From the NCBI GenBank assembly GCA_015063235.1, contig SUSW01000037.1:1-43745 (forward strand): a stretch of 43,745 nt of DNA, written 5' to 3'. Position 1 is the first letter of the stretch; each line of letters begins with the position of its first letter. Under the pieces are notes generated by a model. It ran no database searches, was not told where the DNA came from, and worked only from the letters and a program-made list of their open reading frames with translations. This DNA comes from Thermoplasmata archaeon. Lineage in GTDB: Archaea; Thermoplasmatota; Thermoplasmata; Methanomassiliicoccales; Methanomethylophilaceae. Both the position numbers and the translations under genes were made by a program. Shown here in pieces: positions 1-9,230 of the stretch.

Positions 1-54
1 CATGCCTTCCGGAGGCGGATGATCCGTCCTAAAACCGATTAATAAAGGCTGCAT

Positions 55-98
55 GCCTCGTCCTGAAAAGGGCGGGGCACAGCCACACATTTTTTTTT
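55..98 (+). terminator. Terminator-like hairpin with T-tract
   Basis: Arms 55-63 and 70-78 pair over 9 bp, two of them G-T wobbles, around a 6-nt loop. A run of nine T follows at 90-98. It probably ends a plus-strand gene that lies mostly outside the window. Confidence 0.5.
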
Positions 99-226
99 GA
101 GATTACTGGAAAATGAAACGACCTATCATCAGACCGTGCGTGAATTGTCGGCAGGTCCAGAAGGTTGGGGTCCGATTCTTTTGAAGAAACTGTTGTTATG
201 TATGTTGTTGTTAAAAGAAGGTGACT

Positions 227-240
227 CGCCCTCACGGGCG
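227..240 (-). terminator. Short GC hairpin behind the 251-808 gene
   Basis: CGCCC at 227-231 pairs with GGGCG at 236-240 around a 4-nt loop. It sits 10 nt beyond the stop of the minus-strand gene. Read on the minus strand it is followed after about 10 nt by a T-rich stretch, so it is a plausible transcript end for the two-gene unit 251-1788. Confidence 0.4.
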
Positions 241-250
241 ATAATGGATT

Positions 251-808
251 TCAGATCCTGTTGAACGCTACCAGCACCGAAGCGTATCTGGAATCGTCAT
301 CGAGGCCGTAATGCTGTCTCATCATGCGGTCGCTTGTAGGTGCGGGGCTGCATGATATGACATCTTTGCATCCGTTGCTCTCGTTAAGCTCGGGGAATGA
401 TACTGGAGGCATGACGAACTGCTCCGATCCACCTGCGTCCACACCGAGGAAGCAAACGAACCCGTCGCCCATCCAGACGACATCGTTCCTTCCCTCATAT
501 TTGTGCATAGTGAACGGGAACACCTCCTCTCCAAGCAGGTTGCCGTTCGCACCCATGAGGACGACGGTGGGTTCCGGTGGGGGCCTGAACCTAGGATCCT
601 TGACTATGCATATCACAGCTTCCCTGTTGAGTGCCTGAAGGAAGCCCTGGTTGTCCACAGGGATGTTACCCATGGATCTAACAGTGGCCTCCTCTTCCTT
701 CAGCATTTCCAATGTTTCCTCATCGAGATAGAAAGCGTATTTCACGCCTCTGAGACCGCGGACGATCTGCAAAGGCAGATCCAGTCCTGCATCCAAATCC
801 TTAGCCAT
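251..808 (-). CDS. Conserved-looking hypothetical protein, 185 aa
   Basis: I do not recognise this protein. The start at 808 is chosen because GAGGTG lies 6 nt upstream of the ATG. An upstream in-frame GTG at 817 overlaps that ribosome binding site and is rejected. The product is acidic, with no signal peptide or membrane segment. A proline-rich turn (RFRPPPEP) lies near the middle, and Cys residues are scattered (near ICIV, FVCFL, GCKD, SCSP) without a clear metal motif. It follows the DUF2111-type regulator gene by 17 nt on the same strand and is probably co-transcribed with it. The pair diverges from the MCR activation operon, so a role connected to that regulator is possible but only inferred. 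It ends in TGA and codon use looks like that of its neighbours. Confidence 0.8.
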   Translation of the reverse strand: MAKDLDAGLDLPLQIVRGLRGVKYAFYLDEETLEMLKEEEATVRSMGNIPVDNQGFLQALNREAVICIVKDPRFRPPPEPTVVLMGANGNLLGEEVFPFTMHKYEGRNDVVWMGDGFVCFLGVDAGGSEQFVMPPVSFPELNESNGCKDVISCSPAPTSDRMMRQHYGLDDDSRYASVLVAFNRI

Positions 809-825
809 TTGTAACACCTCTTTCT

Positions 826-1788
826 TTAGTAGGACTCCTCGTCCTCGCGCAGCCTGATCAGATTATCGATACCTGCCATGGAACGGATGTCCACAACGCC
901 TATCACGGCTATGGTACGGTTATCGAGCTCGATCGGTGTGACGATCACCCTGATGCCCTTGTACGGGCCGGATGTAGCTATCCTCCTGATTGTCGTACCG
1001 CTGCGTATGACCTCTTCCAGAACCTCTCCGGTATATGCATTGTCTATCACAGCACCGTTCTCTATCCTAACGCCCAGATTGTCCCTGTTCTTCGCGCATA
1101 CCGGCAATCCTCCTACGAGGTCGTGGATGGCGAACGCAAGCGAGATGAGTTCGGAGTTATCGCTCCTGGTGGAGATGATGTCCTTGATGCCGCGGGAGAG
1201 TTTCAGTCCTCCCATGATCTTGATTCCGGCCACGACCGCACCCACTTCGGCGAGCTGTATGTTCTGGCCTGTTCCGATGACGATGACGTCCTCGTTCTTC
1301 AGGTTGAAGACAGACTTGATCTCGTTCTCTATGGTAGGGTCGACACGGTATTCGGATCCGGGGAAGATCAGGGCGCCGTTCACATAGATGAGCGTGGTGG
1401 CCCCTGTAGCACCGGCCTCTATCGCCGCATCTCTTTCCTCACAGCCGTATGAGACTTGGTGTGCCAGACGCGGGATGCGGACGGCAAAGTTGTGCTCTCC
1501 GATGGTGAGCTCTTTGATGGAAATCGGAGCAAGGTCCATACGGGTCTTTTTCTTGAGATCCATACCCGTCGAGGTCAGGATGATGCCGCTTTTGTTTATG
1601 CTGATTATACCATGGTTCTGGAGCAGGGAGATAATCGTCCTGGTGCTGCCCTCGCCTATGTCGAGCAGAGAAGACAGTTTCTTCCTTCCTATGGCTTCCT
1701 TGTCGTCAAGGTAGTATAAAGCCTTCCAGAGGTGGTAATCATTGAACTTCGGTATCGGTCCTCCGATCCTAGCGTTATTGGAGAGCAT
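826..1788 (-). CDS. HTH regulator with methanogen-type DUF2111-like C-terminal domain
   Basis: This is a likely transcription factor, 320 aa. The N-terminal 70 or so residues look like a winged helix-turn-helix (KKLSSLLDIGEGSTRTIISLL followed by a short wing). The middle carries an alanine/glycine-rich ligand-binding-like region. The C-terminal 100 residues match my memory of DUF2111, a domain largely confined to methanogens, ending in a VTPIELDNRTIAVIGVVDI-type strand pair. It is divergent from atwA with 126 bp between the start codons, a classic position for a local regulator. A TATA-like element centred near 1814 is 26 bp from the start codon, so the mRNA may be leaderless. One of only three genes here ending in TAA. 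The ligand is unknown. DNA binding and control of the MCR activation operon are inferences. Confidence 0.75.
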   Translation of the reverse strand: MLSNNARIGGPIPKFNDYHLWKALYYLDDKEAIGRKKLSSLLDIGEGSTRTIISLLQNHGIISINKSGIILTSTGMDLKKKTRMDLAPISIKELTIGEHNFAVRIPRLAHQVSYGCEERDAAIEAGATGATTLIYVNGALIFPGSEYRVDPTIENEIKSVFNLKNEDVIVIGTGQNIQLAEVGAVVAGIKIMGGLKLSRGIKDIISTRSDNSELISLAFAIHDLVGGLPVCAKNRDNLGVRIENGAVIDNAYTGEVLEEVIRSGTTIRRIATSGPYKGIRVIVTPIELDNRTIAVIGVVDIRSMAGIDNLIRLREDEESY

Positions 1789-1914
1789 AGTGGATATAAT
1801 TGGTATCCAATATATGAATATTTTTTAAGATACATCCATCCAACGTACGCACCGGCCTTTATAATAATAAGATATGGGGTAGGGTTTAAATCGACGGAGG
1901 ATGTAGCCCTGGAC
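1789..1914. promoter_or_regulatory. Divergent promoter region, regulator gene / atwA
   Basis: A TATA-like box for the minus-strand regulator lies at about 1809-1818, and one for atwA at about 1857-1870 (CCTTTATAATAATAA). Nested inverted repeats lie beside the regulator start: ATTGG-TAT-CCAAT (1799-1811) and GGATA-N7-TATCC (1792-1808). They could be an autoregulatory operator. A GGAGG motif at 1896-1900 precedes the atwA start. Confidence 0.5.
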
Positions 1915-3522
1915 ATGGCTCAAGATTCGGTAGAACTTCTGGTTATCGAGAATGTCACGAAAACCTTCGAGGGACGTGTCACTCTCAACAACGTCAGTGC
2001 GAAGTTGACTGCTGGACAGATTTTAGGTTTAATCGGTAAAAGCGCATCGGGAAAGAGTGTTCTCATACACATCCTCAGGGGAAGCGACGAGTACAAGCCC
2101 GATTCCGGACGTGTGATCTTCAATCTCAATCAGTGTACGAAGTGCGGAAACCTCGACCTGCCCTACAAAGGGAAGGAATGCACTTGCTGCGGCGGTGCAA
2201 CAGAGACCAAGGCCATCGACTTCTGGTCCCTCAAGCACGACGATCCGCTCAGACTCAATATCAAGGGGCGCATATCAATTATGCTCCAGAGGACGTTTGC
2301 ATTGTTCGGCGATATGACCGTCATCGAGAATGTCATGGAGGCAATCCCGGACAACGTCCAGGGAGACGACCGCATCAAGCGTGCGATCGAGATGCTGGAG
2401 CTAGTGGATATGACACACAGGACGACCCACATAGCAAGGGACCTCTCCGGAGGAGAGAAGCAGCGTGTCGTCATGGCTAGGCAGCTTGCGAAGAAGCCCC
2501 TGTTCTTCCTCGCGGACGAACCTACCGGAACCCTTGACCCCACAACGGCCGAGACTGTCCACAAGGGACTCATCGAGTATGTGAAGAACAACGGAATATG
2601 CATGGTGTTCGCTTCCCATTGGCCTGAGGCAATCGAGAGGATGGCCGACGAGGCCATGCTCCTGGACGCCGGAGATGTCTTGATGCAGGGCAACCCCAAG
2701 GATATCGCGAAGGAGTTCATGAAGGACTATCATTTCGAGAAGACATCCCACGGAAAGCTGGGTGAGCCGCTCATCGTCTGCAACGATGCCAAGAAGCACT
2801 ACTTCTCCGTCGTGAGAGGAGTTGTCAAGGCTGTGGACGGAATCACGTTCGATATCAAGGAGAAGGAGATCTTCGCCCTTGTCGGTTATTCCGGAGCCGG
2901 AAAGACCACGACATCCCGTATGATCGCAGGCATGTCCCCCGCCACAGGCGGAGAGGTCAAGGTAAGGATCGGTGAGGATTGGGTCAACATGTCCGAGGAA
3001 GGTTACATGGGGAAGGGAAGGGCCACACCGTACATCGGATTCCTTCACCAGGAATACACCCTGTATCCCTTCGACACGGTCCTTCAGAATCTGAGCACAT
3101 GCATCGGAATGAAGATGCCTGCAGAGCTCGCAAAGGTCAAGGCCATCCAGGTCCTCATAAGTGTAGGATTCCCCAAGAACGACATCGAGAAGATCCTGTA
3201 TTCGTACCCCGACTCGCTGTCCGTGGGAGAATGTCAGAGGATCGCATTCGCGCAGGTCCTGATCAAGGAGCCGCGTATTATCATACTTGATGAGCCTACC
3301 GGAACGATGGATCCGATCACAAAGACCATCATCGCCAAATCAGTGATCAGGGCAAGGGACACATTGGGAGAGACGTTCGTAGTCGTGAGCCATGACATGG
3401 ACTTCGTTCTCAACTGCTGTGACCGCGCTGCATTCATGAAGGGCGGTAAGGTCATTGCCATAGGGGATCCGAAGGAGATCCTGGAATCATTCGAGAAGGA
3501 GCCGGTACCAGAAGGTGAATGA
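1915..3522 (+). CDS. atwA: MCR activation component A2 (tandem ABC ATPase)
   Basis: Component A2 is the ATPase that powers reductive activation of the F430 nickel of methyl-coenzyme M reductase from Ni(II) to Ni(I). The 535-aa soluble protein has two ABC domains. The first has Walker A GKSASGKS at 41-48 and signature LSGGEKQR. The second has Walker [10 protein letters not shown] and a signature region reading LSVGECQR. Both carry Walker B with DEPTGT. There are no membrane segments. The first ABC domain holds a Cys-rich insertion (C74, C77, C89, C91, C92) that could bind zinc or an Fe-S cluster. Length fits the family. The frame is open upstream, but ATG at 1915 is the first sensible start, with GGAGG about 14 nt before it. 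First gene of the operon, overlapping the possible mcrC starts. Confidence 0.93.
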   Translation: MAQDSVELLVIENVTKTFEGRVTLNNVSAKLTAGQILGLIGKSASGKSVLIHILRGSDEYKPDSGRVIFNLNQCTKCGNLDLPYKGKECTCCGGATETKAIDFWSLKHDDPLRLNIKGRISIMLQRTFALFGDMTVIENVMEAIPDNVQGDDRIKRAIEMLELVDMTHRTTHIARDLSGGEKQRVVMARQLAKKPLFFLADEPTGTLDPTTAETVHKGLIEYVKNNGICMVFASHWPEAIERMADEAMLLDAGDVLMQGNPKDIAKEFMKDYHFEKTSHGKLGEPLIVCNDAKKHYFSVVRGVVKAVDGITFDIKEKEIFALVGYSGAGKTTTSRMIAGMSPATGGEVKVRIGEDWVNMSEEGYMGKGRATPYIGFLHQEYTLYPFDTVLQNLSTCIGMKMPAELAKVKAIQVLISVGFPKNDIEKILYSYPDSLSVGECQRIAFAQVLIKEPRIIILDEPTGTMDPITKTIIAKSVIRARDTLGETFVVVSHDMDFVLNCCDRAAFMKGGKVIAIGDPKEILESFEKEPVPEGE

Positions 3523-3524
3523 TC

Positions 3525-4145
3525 ATGAAGCAGAAGATGGGAAGGCATCTCAGCTTCGTAGAGTGCAGAGAATCGATGGGACTCGGTGCCGGAGGAGGTC
3601 TTGCCGCAAGGGCAACCCTCTCCGAATCAGGCAGGGACGTCATCGCAATCGCGATGGGGCCCAGCAGGAGGCATATCACCAAACCCGTCTGCGAAATCAC
3701 GTACGCCCTCCGTGAGGAAGGTATCGACACCAGCGTCATGGTTGTCAATGCCGGGTCAGGGGTCCCCGCTGACGCCCCCGATATGACCACGGGAAGCTAC
3801 TTCGGACTGGACCCGATCGAGGTGGAGAGGATCCAGCAGTTCAAAGTGGCCCTGATTCACCTGGGAAACGTGCGCATGCACATAGTCTACAAGGCGAGGC
3901 TGATTCTGAGGAACGTAGACATCCCGGCCATCATTGTGGCGCAGTGTCCTGTGGATTACGAGGACTTCGCCGCAGTCGGGGTCAAGACGAAGACGGTCAT
4001 GCCGCCTGACGATAAGATCGACACCAAAGGGACGATCATAGAGATTGTGAACGGGGTTGTCAGAGGAGTCACTTGCTCCCAGGACAAGCTCGATGAGATC
4101 GTATCCAAGGTCCAGTCCATGCTTCCGGAGCGTGAGCACCGATGA
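3525..4145 (+). CDS. mcrC: Methyl-coenzyme M reductase operon protein C
   Basis: McrC is a component of the ATP-driven MCR activation machinery, found together with A2. The 206-aa protein carries the family glycine-rich stretch [13 protein letters not shown] near residue 20, a PSRRHITKP motif, and later Cys residues (AQCP, VTCS). The start at 3525 is preferred over the ATG at 3519. AAGGTGA lies directly against the first ATG but about 7 nt before the second. In most class I methanogens mcrC sits inside the mcr structural operon. Here it is instead placed directly after atwA among marker genes, and no mcrA, mcrB or mcrG is in the window. It overlaps mmp3 by ATGA. Confidence 0.92.
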   Translation: MKQKMGRHLSFVECRESMGLGAGGGLAARATLSESGRDVIAIAMGPSRRHITKPVCEITYALREEGIDTSVMVVNAGSGVPADAPDMTTGSYFGLDPIEVERIQQFKVALIHLGNVRMHIVYKARLILRNVDIPAIIVAQCPVDYEDFAAVGVKTKTVMPPDDKIDTKGTIIEIVNGVVRGVTCSQDKLDEIVSKVQSMLPEREHR

Positions 4146-5659
4146 AGGTCATCGTGAACGGTAACGAAAAGACCCTGAAGAAGGGGGCTACCCTGAAGAC
4201 GGCCATCGCCGGAGAGCCTTACGGAAAGGATACGCTCATCGCGATACACCTCTCGGAAGAGAAGCTGGTGCAGGAGACCAGCGACTTCGAGATACTGACC
4301 AACCGCGGGACCCTGGTGATGCATCTCAACGATACGCCCGAGGCCAGGATGTGGCAGTCCCTCCTGACGGACAGGATGGACGGAATAACCTCCAGGTGGG
4401 TCACGCACGACCTCATCGCATTCGGATCGTTCCCAACGGAGCTAGTTGTGGACAGGTCCGAGAATCTTTACAAGGTCAACGACGTGTTCTTCTCCCTGGG
4501 AGGATTCGACAACAAGACCACCTACCTGATGATCGCCAAGGACAACCACAAAGGTTCATACGGTGCAGGCAAGGCGGTCATCGGCAGGATCACGGTCGGC
4601 AGGCATCTGCTCCCGCTCCTCAAGGAGAGCGATCAGATCCTGGATGTCCGTCCTATGATGTCGGAGATCAGCAACGAGAATGTGATCGTCACCAAGGATC
4701 TGGGATACAAGCTGGACGAAGGGTATCGGATAGAGACCATGGTCACCATAGATCTGGATGACAAATCCCCTATGTCTGCGGAGCACATCCTTGTGCTTTC
4801 ATCCAAAGGATACATGAAGGCCACCGATGTCACGGGAAGCTATCTCGCATGCTCCGAGGACATGGACGTGGAGATACCCTCCGAGGATACTGGTGTCAGG
4901 GACCAGGGGTGCGTCGCAGTCAGATGCGACGGGGTAGGAACAGGAAGGCTGTACATCCTGAAGGACAGGAGGCAGCAGTCGGTCTCCCACAACATCGCCG
5001 GACAGGTCACCAACGGTTCCGCTATCGTCAAGTATGCGAAGAAGGACGACATCTTCACGATCAAGACCAATCCCCCGCGCACGCTGGCAGTCGGAATGAC
5101 GCAGAAGGATGGGGCCGAGTTCCTGAAGACGGCCGGAATCGAGGCCGTCAGGACCGGGGACACTTCGGATGACGCGATCATAGTGGAGCAGACTCCGGAG
5201 CAGACTGTCACCGCCCTCAAGGAGGGGAAGGTGGAGGTATTCGGCGTATCGAAGGACAGGGTCTTTAAGATAAAGCTCAACGGAAAGGATCCGAGGACCG
5301 AGCATTACTTCCGCAAGGTCACCGGCCTCAGCCACAAACCCATCGGTTCCATGAAGGTGCAGTTCACCTTCGAAGGTCTCCCGATGGTGACCTTCTACGG
5401 GGATGAGATGAAAGGCAAGGACCTTGTCCCGCAGGACCCCTTCAAGAAGGTCAAGCGCGGAGACATCGGAGTCACCAACCAAGCCAGGCCGTACCACGGA
5501 CTGCTCGGTATCAGGCTGCAGGACAGCAAGGAGCACGGTCCGACCGGCGAGGAGCCGTACGGAACCAACATCATCGGAAGGTTCGAGGACGACCTTGACA
5601 GGCTGATGAAGGACCTCAACGATGACGATATCGTTTACATAAGGGAGGTAGACCTATGA
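4142..5659 (+). CDS. mmp3: Methanogenesis marker protein 3 (UPF0288)
   Basis: Mmp3, 505 aa, is a methanogen-specific protein reported in the MCR activation complex with A2, McrC, Mmp7 and Mmp17. The N-terminus (residues 1-60) looks like a ubiquitin-like or ThiS-like beta-grasp. The central part has strand-rich regions. The C-terminal third ([23 protein letters not shown]) resembles the cyclophilin-like fold annotated for UPF0288. No membrane segments or ATP motifs are visible. Length matches the family. Translation is coupled to mcrC through an ATGA overlap, and the gene overlaps mmp6 at its end. The biochemical role of this subunit is not evident from sequence. Confidence 0.9.
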   Translation: MKVIVNGNEKTLKKGATLKTAIAGEPYGKDTLIAIHLSEEKLVQETSDFEILTNRGTLVMHLNDTPEARMWQSLLTDRMDGITSRWVTHDLIAFGSFPTELVVDRSENLYKVNDVFFSLGGFDNKTTYLMIAKDNHKGSYGAGKAVIGRITVGRHLLPLLKESDQILDVRPMMSEISNENVIVTKDLGYKLDEGYRIETMVTIDLDDKSPMSAEHILVLSSKGYMKATDVTGSYLACSEDMDVEIPSEDTGVRDQGCVAVRCDGVGTGRLYILKDRRQQSVSHNIAGQVTNGSAIVKYAKKDDIFTIKTNPPRTLAVGMTQKDGAEFLKTAGIEAVRTGDTSDDAIIVEQTPEQTVTALKEGKVEVFGVSKDRVFKIKLNGKDPRTEHYFRKVTGLSHKPIGSMKVQFTFEGLPMVTFYGDEMKGKDLVPQDPFKKVKRGDIGVTNQARPYHGLLGIRLQDSKEHGPTGEEPYGTNIIGRFEDDLDRLMKDLNDDDIVYIREVDL

Positions 5660-6075
5660 GTGAAGAGAGGGAGACCAGATTGTTCATGATATCCCCCAGG
5701 TCGATGCTGACGCCGGACCAGCTGGTCCGCATGGTGCATTCCTTCGGGGACAAGGCGCTCGTGAAGGAGACATGCTACGGATGTCTGGTGGAGGCTCCCA
5801 GGTCGGAGGTCCTCCAGATACTGGCCAAGGTCAGGGAGAAGTACCCCAACGAGGTGTTCTCCAAGATCAGGGCGTACAGATGCAGCGATCCAAGGAGATG
5901 CCGTGCACAGCACGGTACCAGGCCCGGATATGCCCAGCTCGAGGAGGAGTGGGCGCTGCTCGCCAAAATACAGTACGGACTCGAGAAGGTAGAGGCCGGA
6001 GCTAAATACGATCCAAAGCCCGAGAAGAAGAGGCTTGATGTAAACACTTTTAAGAAGATATGCGAGGTGCAGTGA
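5656..6075 (+). CDS. mmp6: Methanogenesis marker protein 6
   Basis: A small methanogen-specific protein of 139 aa. It has a CYGCLVEAP motif near residue 40 and a second Cys-containing segment (YRCSDPRRCRAQHGTRPGY), giving four Cys plus a His that could form a metal or Fe-S site. GGGAGGT lies just upstream of the ATG at 5656, which overlaps the mmp3 stop. The biochemical function is unknown. Position among atwA, mcrC, mmp3, mmp17 and mmp7 suggests work on MCR assembly or activation, which is inference from context. Confidence 0.88.
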   Translation: MSEERETRLFMISPRSMLTPDQLVRMVHSFGDKALVKETCYGCLVEAPRSEVLQILAKVREKYPNEVFSKIRAYRCSDPRRCRAQHGTRPGYAQLEEEWALLAKIQYGLEKVEAGAKYDPKPEKKRLDVNTFKKICEVQ

Positions 6076-6509
6076 TGAAGATCTTCATAGACCCGCCAAA
6101 CAGCCTGGTCCTGTTCGACCTCGTCGAGAGGTTCGGACACGAACCGCTCAGTACCATGGCGGCAATCCAAGAAAGGGTGGACAACCTCGAGGTTGACATG
6201 CCCCCCATGAACGTCACATTGGACGATGTTGTTAAAGGACTGAAGTACGCAGGAATCGAGGTCCCCTCAGGTGTGAGGGGAAGGCTTGCCCTTTGGGGCC
6301 CCCTCATCGAGGAAGCGGACGCGGCAATCATCATGGATGACTGCCCTTACAGCTTCGGATGCGTAGGTTGCGAGCGTTCCAACCTGATGATTAAGTACCT
6401 GGTCCACAGGCGCGGCATCCCGGCACTTCATGTGAAATACCCCGAGACCGACGAGGATGCGGTCAACTTCGTCGCACAGGCGAAGGAATGGATGGAGGGA
6501 TTGAAATGA
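6075..6509 (+). CDS. mmp5: Methanogenesis marker protein 5
   Basis: 144 aa, beginning [16 protein letters not shown]. The ATG at 6075 shares a base with the mmp6 TGA (TGATG) and gives the usual family length. An upstream in-frame ATG at 6060 is unlikely. [17 protein letters not shown] segment near residues 90-105 provides three closely spaced Cys ([10 protein letters not shown]), suggesting a metal or cluster site. No enzyme motif is recognisable. It is always-in-methanogens by family definition, and in this operon it lies between mmp6 and mmp15. A link to MCR cofactor insertion or activation is inference. Confidence 0.88.
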   Translation: MKIFIDPPNSLVLFDLVERFGHEPLSTMAAIQERVDNLEVDMPPMNVTLDDVVKGLKYAGIEVPSGVRGRLALWGPLIEEADAAIIMDDCPYSFGCVGCERSNLMIKYLVHRRGIPALHVKYPETDEDAVNFVAQAKEWMEGLK

Positions 6510-7732
6510 CCATCAAGATCGCACAGCTTTCATGCGGAACAGAATACAGCAGCGTACAGTATGAGATCGAAAAGGCGGCAAGGTCCGTCGGAGCATCCAT
6601 CGTATATCCCGACGTATCGTCAGCGGACATCGACAGGGCGGTGGAGGAGTTCGGATTCAAACCCCGCTCCCCCCAGCTCAAACTGATGATCGCAAGGGCC
6701 GCGGAGCTCGCATCCGGAAGGTATGAGGCCGATGCAGTCTTCATCACCACATGCTTCAGGTGCGCCGAGGCGGCACTGGTCAGGAACGAGCTGAGGAGAT
6801 ACATACAGGAGAACACGAAGCTCCCTGTCGTCACCTATTCGTTCACCGAGAGGCTCAAGGCCTCACAGCTTCTGACAAGGATGGAAGCGCTCGTCACCAT
6901 CGTCACCAGGAAGGAGCTCCTGGCAAGGGAGAGGCAGACTGGGCTCACAGTCGGTCTGGACTCCGGATCGTCCACAACCAAGGCGGTCGTCATGGAGAAC
7001 AACAAGATCATCGGAAAGGACTGGACCCCATCGGGAGCGGTCGTTGTCGAATCCGCTACGCAGGTCCTCAACAACGCCTTGAAGGAGGCCGGCGTGACCC
7101 TCGACCAGATCGAGGCCATAGGTACCACAGGATACGGCCGTTTCACCCTCGGGGAGCACTTCAAGGCCAAACTGGTCCAGGAGGAGCTCACCGTCAACTC
7201 CAAGGGAGCCGTCTGGCTTGCCGACAGGCAGAAGGGAGAGGCCACAATCATCGATATCGGAGGTATGGATAACAAGGCCATCACCGTAAGGGACGGAATC
7301 CCGGATAACTTCACCATGGGAGGAATCTGCGCCGGAGCATCCGGAAGGTTCCTTCAGATGACCGCCAACAGGCTGAAGATCGAGATCACAGAGCTCGGAA
7401 AGCTTGCGGATAAGGGTGACTGGAGGAACGCCAAGATGAACTCGTACTGTTCTGTCTTCGGTATCCAGGACCTGGTCACCACCCTCGGAGAGGGAAAGAA
7501 GTTCGAGGACGTCGCCTGTGCGGCATGTCACTCGGTCGCAGAGCAGGTCTACGAGCAACAGCTCCAGGAGATCGATGTCAGGCACCCCATCATTCAGGTG
7601 GGCGGAACATCCCTGATCTCCGGACTTGTGACCCAGATCGGAGAGGTCCTGGGCGAGCAGCCCATAGTGCCTCCGGACTCCCAGTACATCGGGGCGGTCG
7701 GAGGAGCGCTGCTGAGTTCCGGATTCCTGTGA
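6506..7732 (+). CDS. mmp15: Methanogenesis marker protein 15 (BadF/BcrA-type ATPase)
   Basis: 408 aa. The C-terminal 270 residues belong to the acetate kinase/Hsp70-like ATPase fold of the 2-hydroxyacyl-CoA dehydratase activators. Visible motifs are the phosphate loop [12 protein letters not shown] near 150, [11 protein letters not shown], and [13 protein letters not shown] followed by a Cys-rich segment. Activators of this superfamily form dimers bridging a [4Fe-4S] cluster and use ATP to push electrons to low potential. The [11 protein letters not shown] loop with its Cys is what one expects for that. The N-terminal 140 residues are methanogen-specific and contain TTCFRCAEA. The start at 6506 overlaps the mmp5 stop (ATGA). 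In an operon for MCR activation, an ATP-driven electron injector is an attractive but unproven role. Confidence 0.9.
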   Translation: MTIKIAQLSCGTEYSSVQYEIEKAARSVGASIVYPDVSSADIDRAVEEFGFKPRSPQLKLMIARAAELASGRYEADAVFITTCFRCAEAALVRNELRRYIQENTKLPVVTYSFTERLKASQLLTRMEALVTIVTRKELLARERQTGLTVGLDSGSSTTKAVVMENNKIIGKDWTPSGAVVVESATQVLNNALKEAGVTLDQIEAIGTTGYGRFTLGEHFKAKLVQEELTVNSKGAVWLADRQKGEATIIDIGGMDNKAITVRDGIPDNFTMGGICAGASGRFLQMTANRLKIEITELGKLADKGDWRNAKMNSYCSVFGIQDLVTTLGEGKKFEDVACAACHSVAEQVYEQQLQEIDVRHPIIQVGGTSLISGLVTQIGEVLGEQPIVPPDSQYIGAVGGALLSSGFL

Positions 7733-7741
7733 GGTATGATC

Positions 7742-8308
7742 ATGGATGTAGAAGTGATCGGAGAGGATAAGTTCGGAGAGCCCGCATACAAGAAGCTCTT
7801 CGAGGACACGATGAGCGACCTCAACAAGGCCGTGCTCATCGACAGGGCGAAGCTGGTGCTGAAGCCCTCCGTCCCGCTGTTCATCTTCTCCATAGTTCTG
7901 AAGGGGGATCCCGGGAACAAGACGGTCACCGATGTGGCCAACGTCAGGGAGGAGGGCACGACCACGTACGTGACCATCACCCAGGAGCGTTATGCTCCGG
8001 ACATCCTGAGGGCACTCTGGACGCAGTACGGAAGGAACAGAGTGGTCCAGCAGACCCGTTTCGATATAGAGATCGCGAACGGTAAGCTGTCGGAACTCAA
8101 CGAGATGGTCATCGCATCCGGCGAGGACGATCTCAGAGAGATCATGGGTGCAATCTGGAGGTCCATGCCGGAAGGCATCAAGAACCGCCGTACGCTTATC
8201 GACGGAGGAGTCATCACAGTAGTAGCGACGGAGGAGCTCATGCAGCCATCGATGATGGAGGAAGGCTACGCCGTTCATGTCTCCATGGGAGGTAAGGCGA
8301 ATGTTTGA
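7742..8308 (+). CDS. mmp17: Methanogenesis marker protein 17
   Basis: 188 aa, a methanogen-specific protein reported as part of the ATP-driven MCR activation complex. It is a compact alpha/beta protein with no Cys-rich motif and no membrane segment. The start at 7742 is preferred over the ATG at 7736, because GAGGT ends right at the first ATG but is 6 nt before the second. The same ATGATCATG arrangement occurs at the mcrC start. It ends within the first codons of mmp7 (stop 8306-8308, mmp7 start 8301), so the two are translationally coupled. Confidence 0.9.
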   Translation: MDVEVIGEDKFGEPAYKKLFEDTMSDLNKAVLIDRAKLVLKPSVPLFIFSIVLKGDPGNKTVTDVANVREEGTTTYVTITQERYAPDILRALWTQYGRNRVVQQTRFDIEIANGKLSELNEMVIASGEDDLREIMGAIWRSMPEGIKNRRTLIDGGVITVVATEELMQPSMMEEGYAVHVSMGGKANV

Positions 8309-9230
8309 GGTCATGATGTACGACGGAGGTATCTACCGTTCAGACGAGCTCTTCGAGATGATCGAGGATGTCGGCGGAGTAGTGCTCCAGAAGAACAGGA
8401 GCTCCCAGATGCTCACAGTCATAATGTCCGTTCCGGGAGAGGATAGGGAGGAGATCTCCAAGCTCTGCACGGACATCGGAGGGATGGTCAAGGATGTACC
8501 TCTCGCAGGTACGGAGATAGCGGTCGTCGGACCTACGCTGGGAAGGCATCACATGCCCCATCCGATATGCGACATCGCCGAGATCCTGAGGAGAGCCGGA
8601 GCGATCACCGTCGTCATGGGATTGGCCAGGGGAAGAGGGAAGAACACATCTCAGATCTCAGCAATCGAGAAGGGCATCATAGACGAGTACGATGCATGCG
8701 TCTTCGTTCTGGGCAACTTCAAGACATGCGTGGAGCACAAGTCCGAGCTCATGAGGGACGTGCACGTCCCCGTGGTCCTGGTATCCGGTCCCGCGCCCGA
8801 GGGCGTTGAGGACACCTATGATGCGCTGGTCACCGGAGTCGGAAGGAAGGCATCGAGGATGAAAGGCCCCGAGGAGAGGGCCAAGCTCGATGAGATTGCT
8901 GATACGGTAGAGAAGGTCCTGAAGGACAGGAAGCTCACCATCGAGGAGGATCCGCTGTTCATCCACCCGGCCGAGGTCAAGCAGATCCTGCAGGAGTATG
9001 AGCCTATCGACATGTGTCTCAGGCCGGCACCCATGGTTCTTCACTTGGACGGTCTGAGGATAAAGATCCCCTACGATGAGCACCGCGAGTATCTGGAAAA
9101 CGTGATCGTCTACGGACGCAGGTTGGGAGAGGTCGCTTACATCGAGCCTTCGAAGATCGATTCCAGCAGCACCATTATCCGTATCAAGACCCGCTCGCAG
9201 GTCGATTACGAGGATTCCCTTAAGAAATGA
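8301..9230 (+). CDS. mmp7: Methanogenesis marker protein 7
   Basis: 309 aa, beginning MFEVMMYDGGIY. GGGAGGT at 8287-8293 lies 7 nt before this ATG, and an upstream in-frame ATG at 8277 is rejected. Mmp7 is a methanogen-specific partner of McrC, A2, Mmp3 and Mmp17 in the MCR activation complex, where complex iron-sulfur clusters have been reported. Here Cys residues occur at KLCTD, HPICD, ACVF, KTCVEH and MCLRP. A GRHHMPHPICDIAE segment and a glycine/arginine stretch (GLARGRGKN) recall McrC, consistent with the reported McrC/Mmp7 relationship. It overlaps the DUF123 gene by ATGA. Confidence 0.9.
   Translation: MFEVMMYDGGIYRSDELFEMIEDVGGVVLQKNRSSQMLTVIMSVPGEDREEISKLCTDIGGMVKDVPLAGTEIAVVGPTLGRHHMPHPICDIAEILRRAGAITVVMGLARGRGKNTSQISAIEKGIIDEYDACVFVLGNFKTCVEHKSELMRDVHVPVVLVSGPAPEGVEDTYDALVTGVGRKASRMKGPEERAKLDEIADTVEKVLKDRKLTIEEDPLFIHPAEVKQILQEYEPIDMCLRPAPMVLHLDGLRIKIPYDEHREYLENVIVYGRRLGEVAYIEPSKIDSSSTIIRIKTRSQVDYEDSLKK

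Larger units (their letters stand above)
1..250. other. Window edge without an assignable gene
   Basis: No convincing gene lies here. The short open frames have no recognisable protein, ribosome binding site or family match. A plus-strand gene may end just inside the edge, since two frames reach TAA at 30-32 and 40-42 ahead of a terminator-like hairpin, but too few codons are visible to name it. The rest looks like the non-coding space between two converging transcription units. It carries a plus-strand hairpin with a T-tract near the left edge and a minus-strand hairpin just beyond the stop codon of the next gene. Confidence 0.5.

Noticed and set aside
29-235. Open frame of 68 codons on the minus strand
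   Set aside because: No ribosome binding site, no family resemblance, and it covers the T-tract and hairpin of two terminators.
808-818. GTAACAC (GTGTTAC on the minus strand) as a further NikR-like half-site
   Set aside because: It coincides with the ribosome binding site GAGGTG of the 251-808 gene and has no partner half-site.
6863-8314. 483-codon minus-strand frame opposite mmp15 and mmp17
   Set aside because: A long shadow frame caused by codon bias. The plus-strand genes in the same place match known families.
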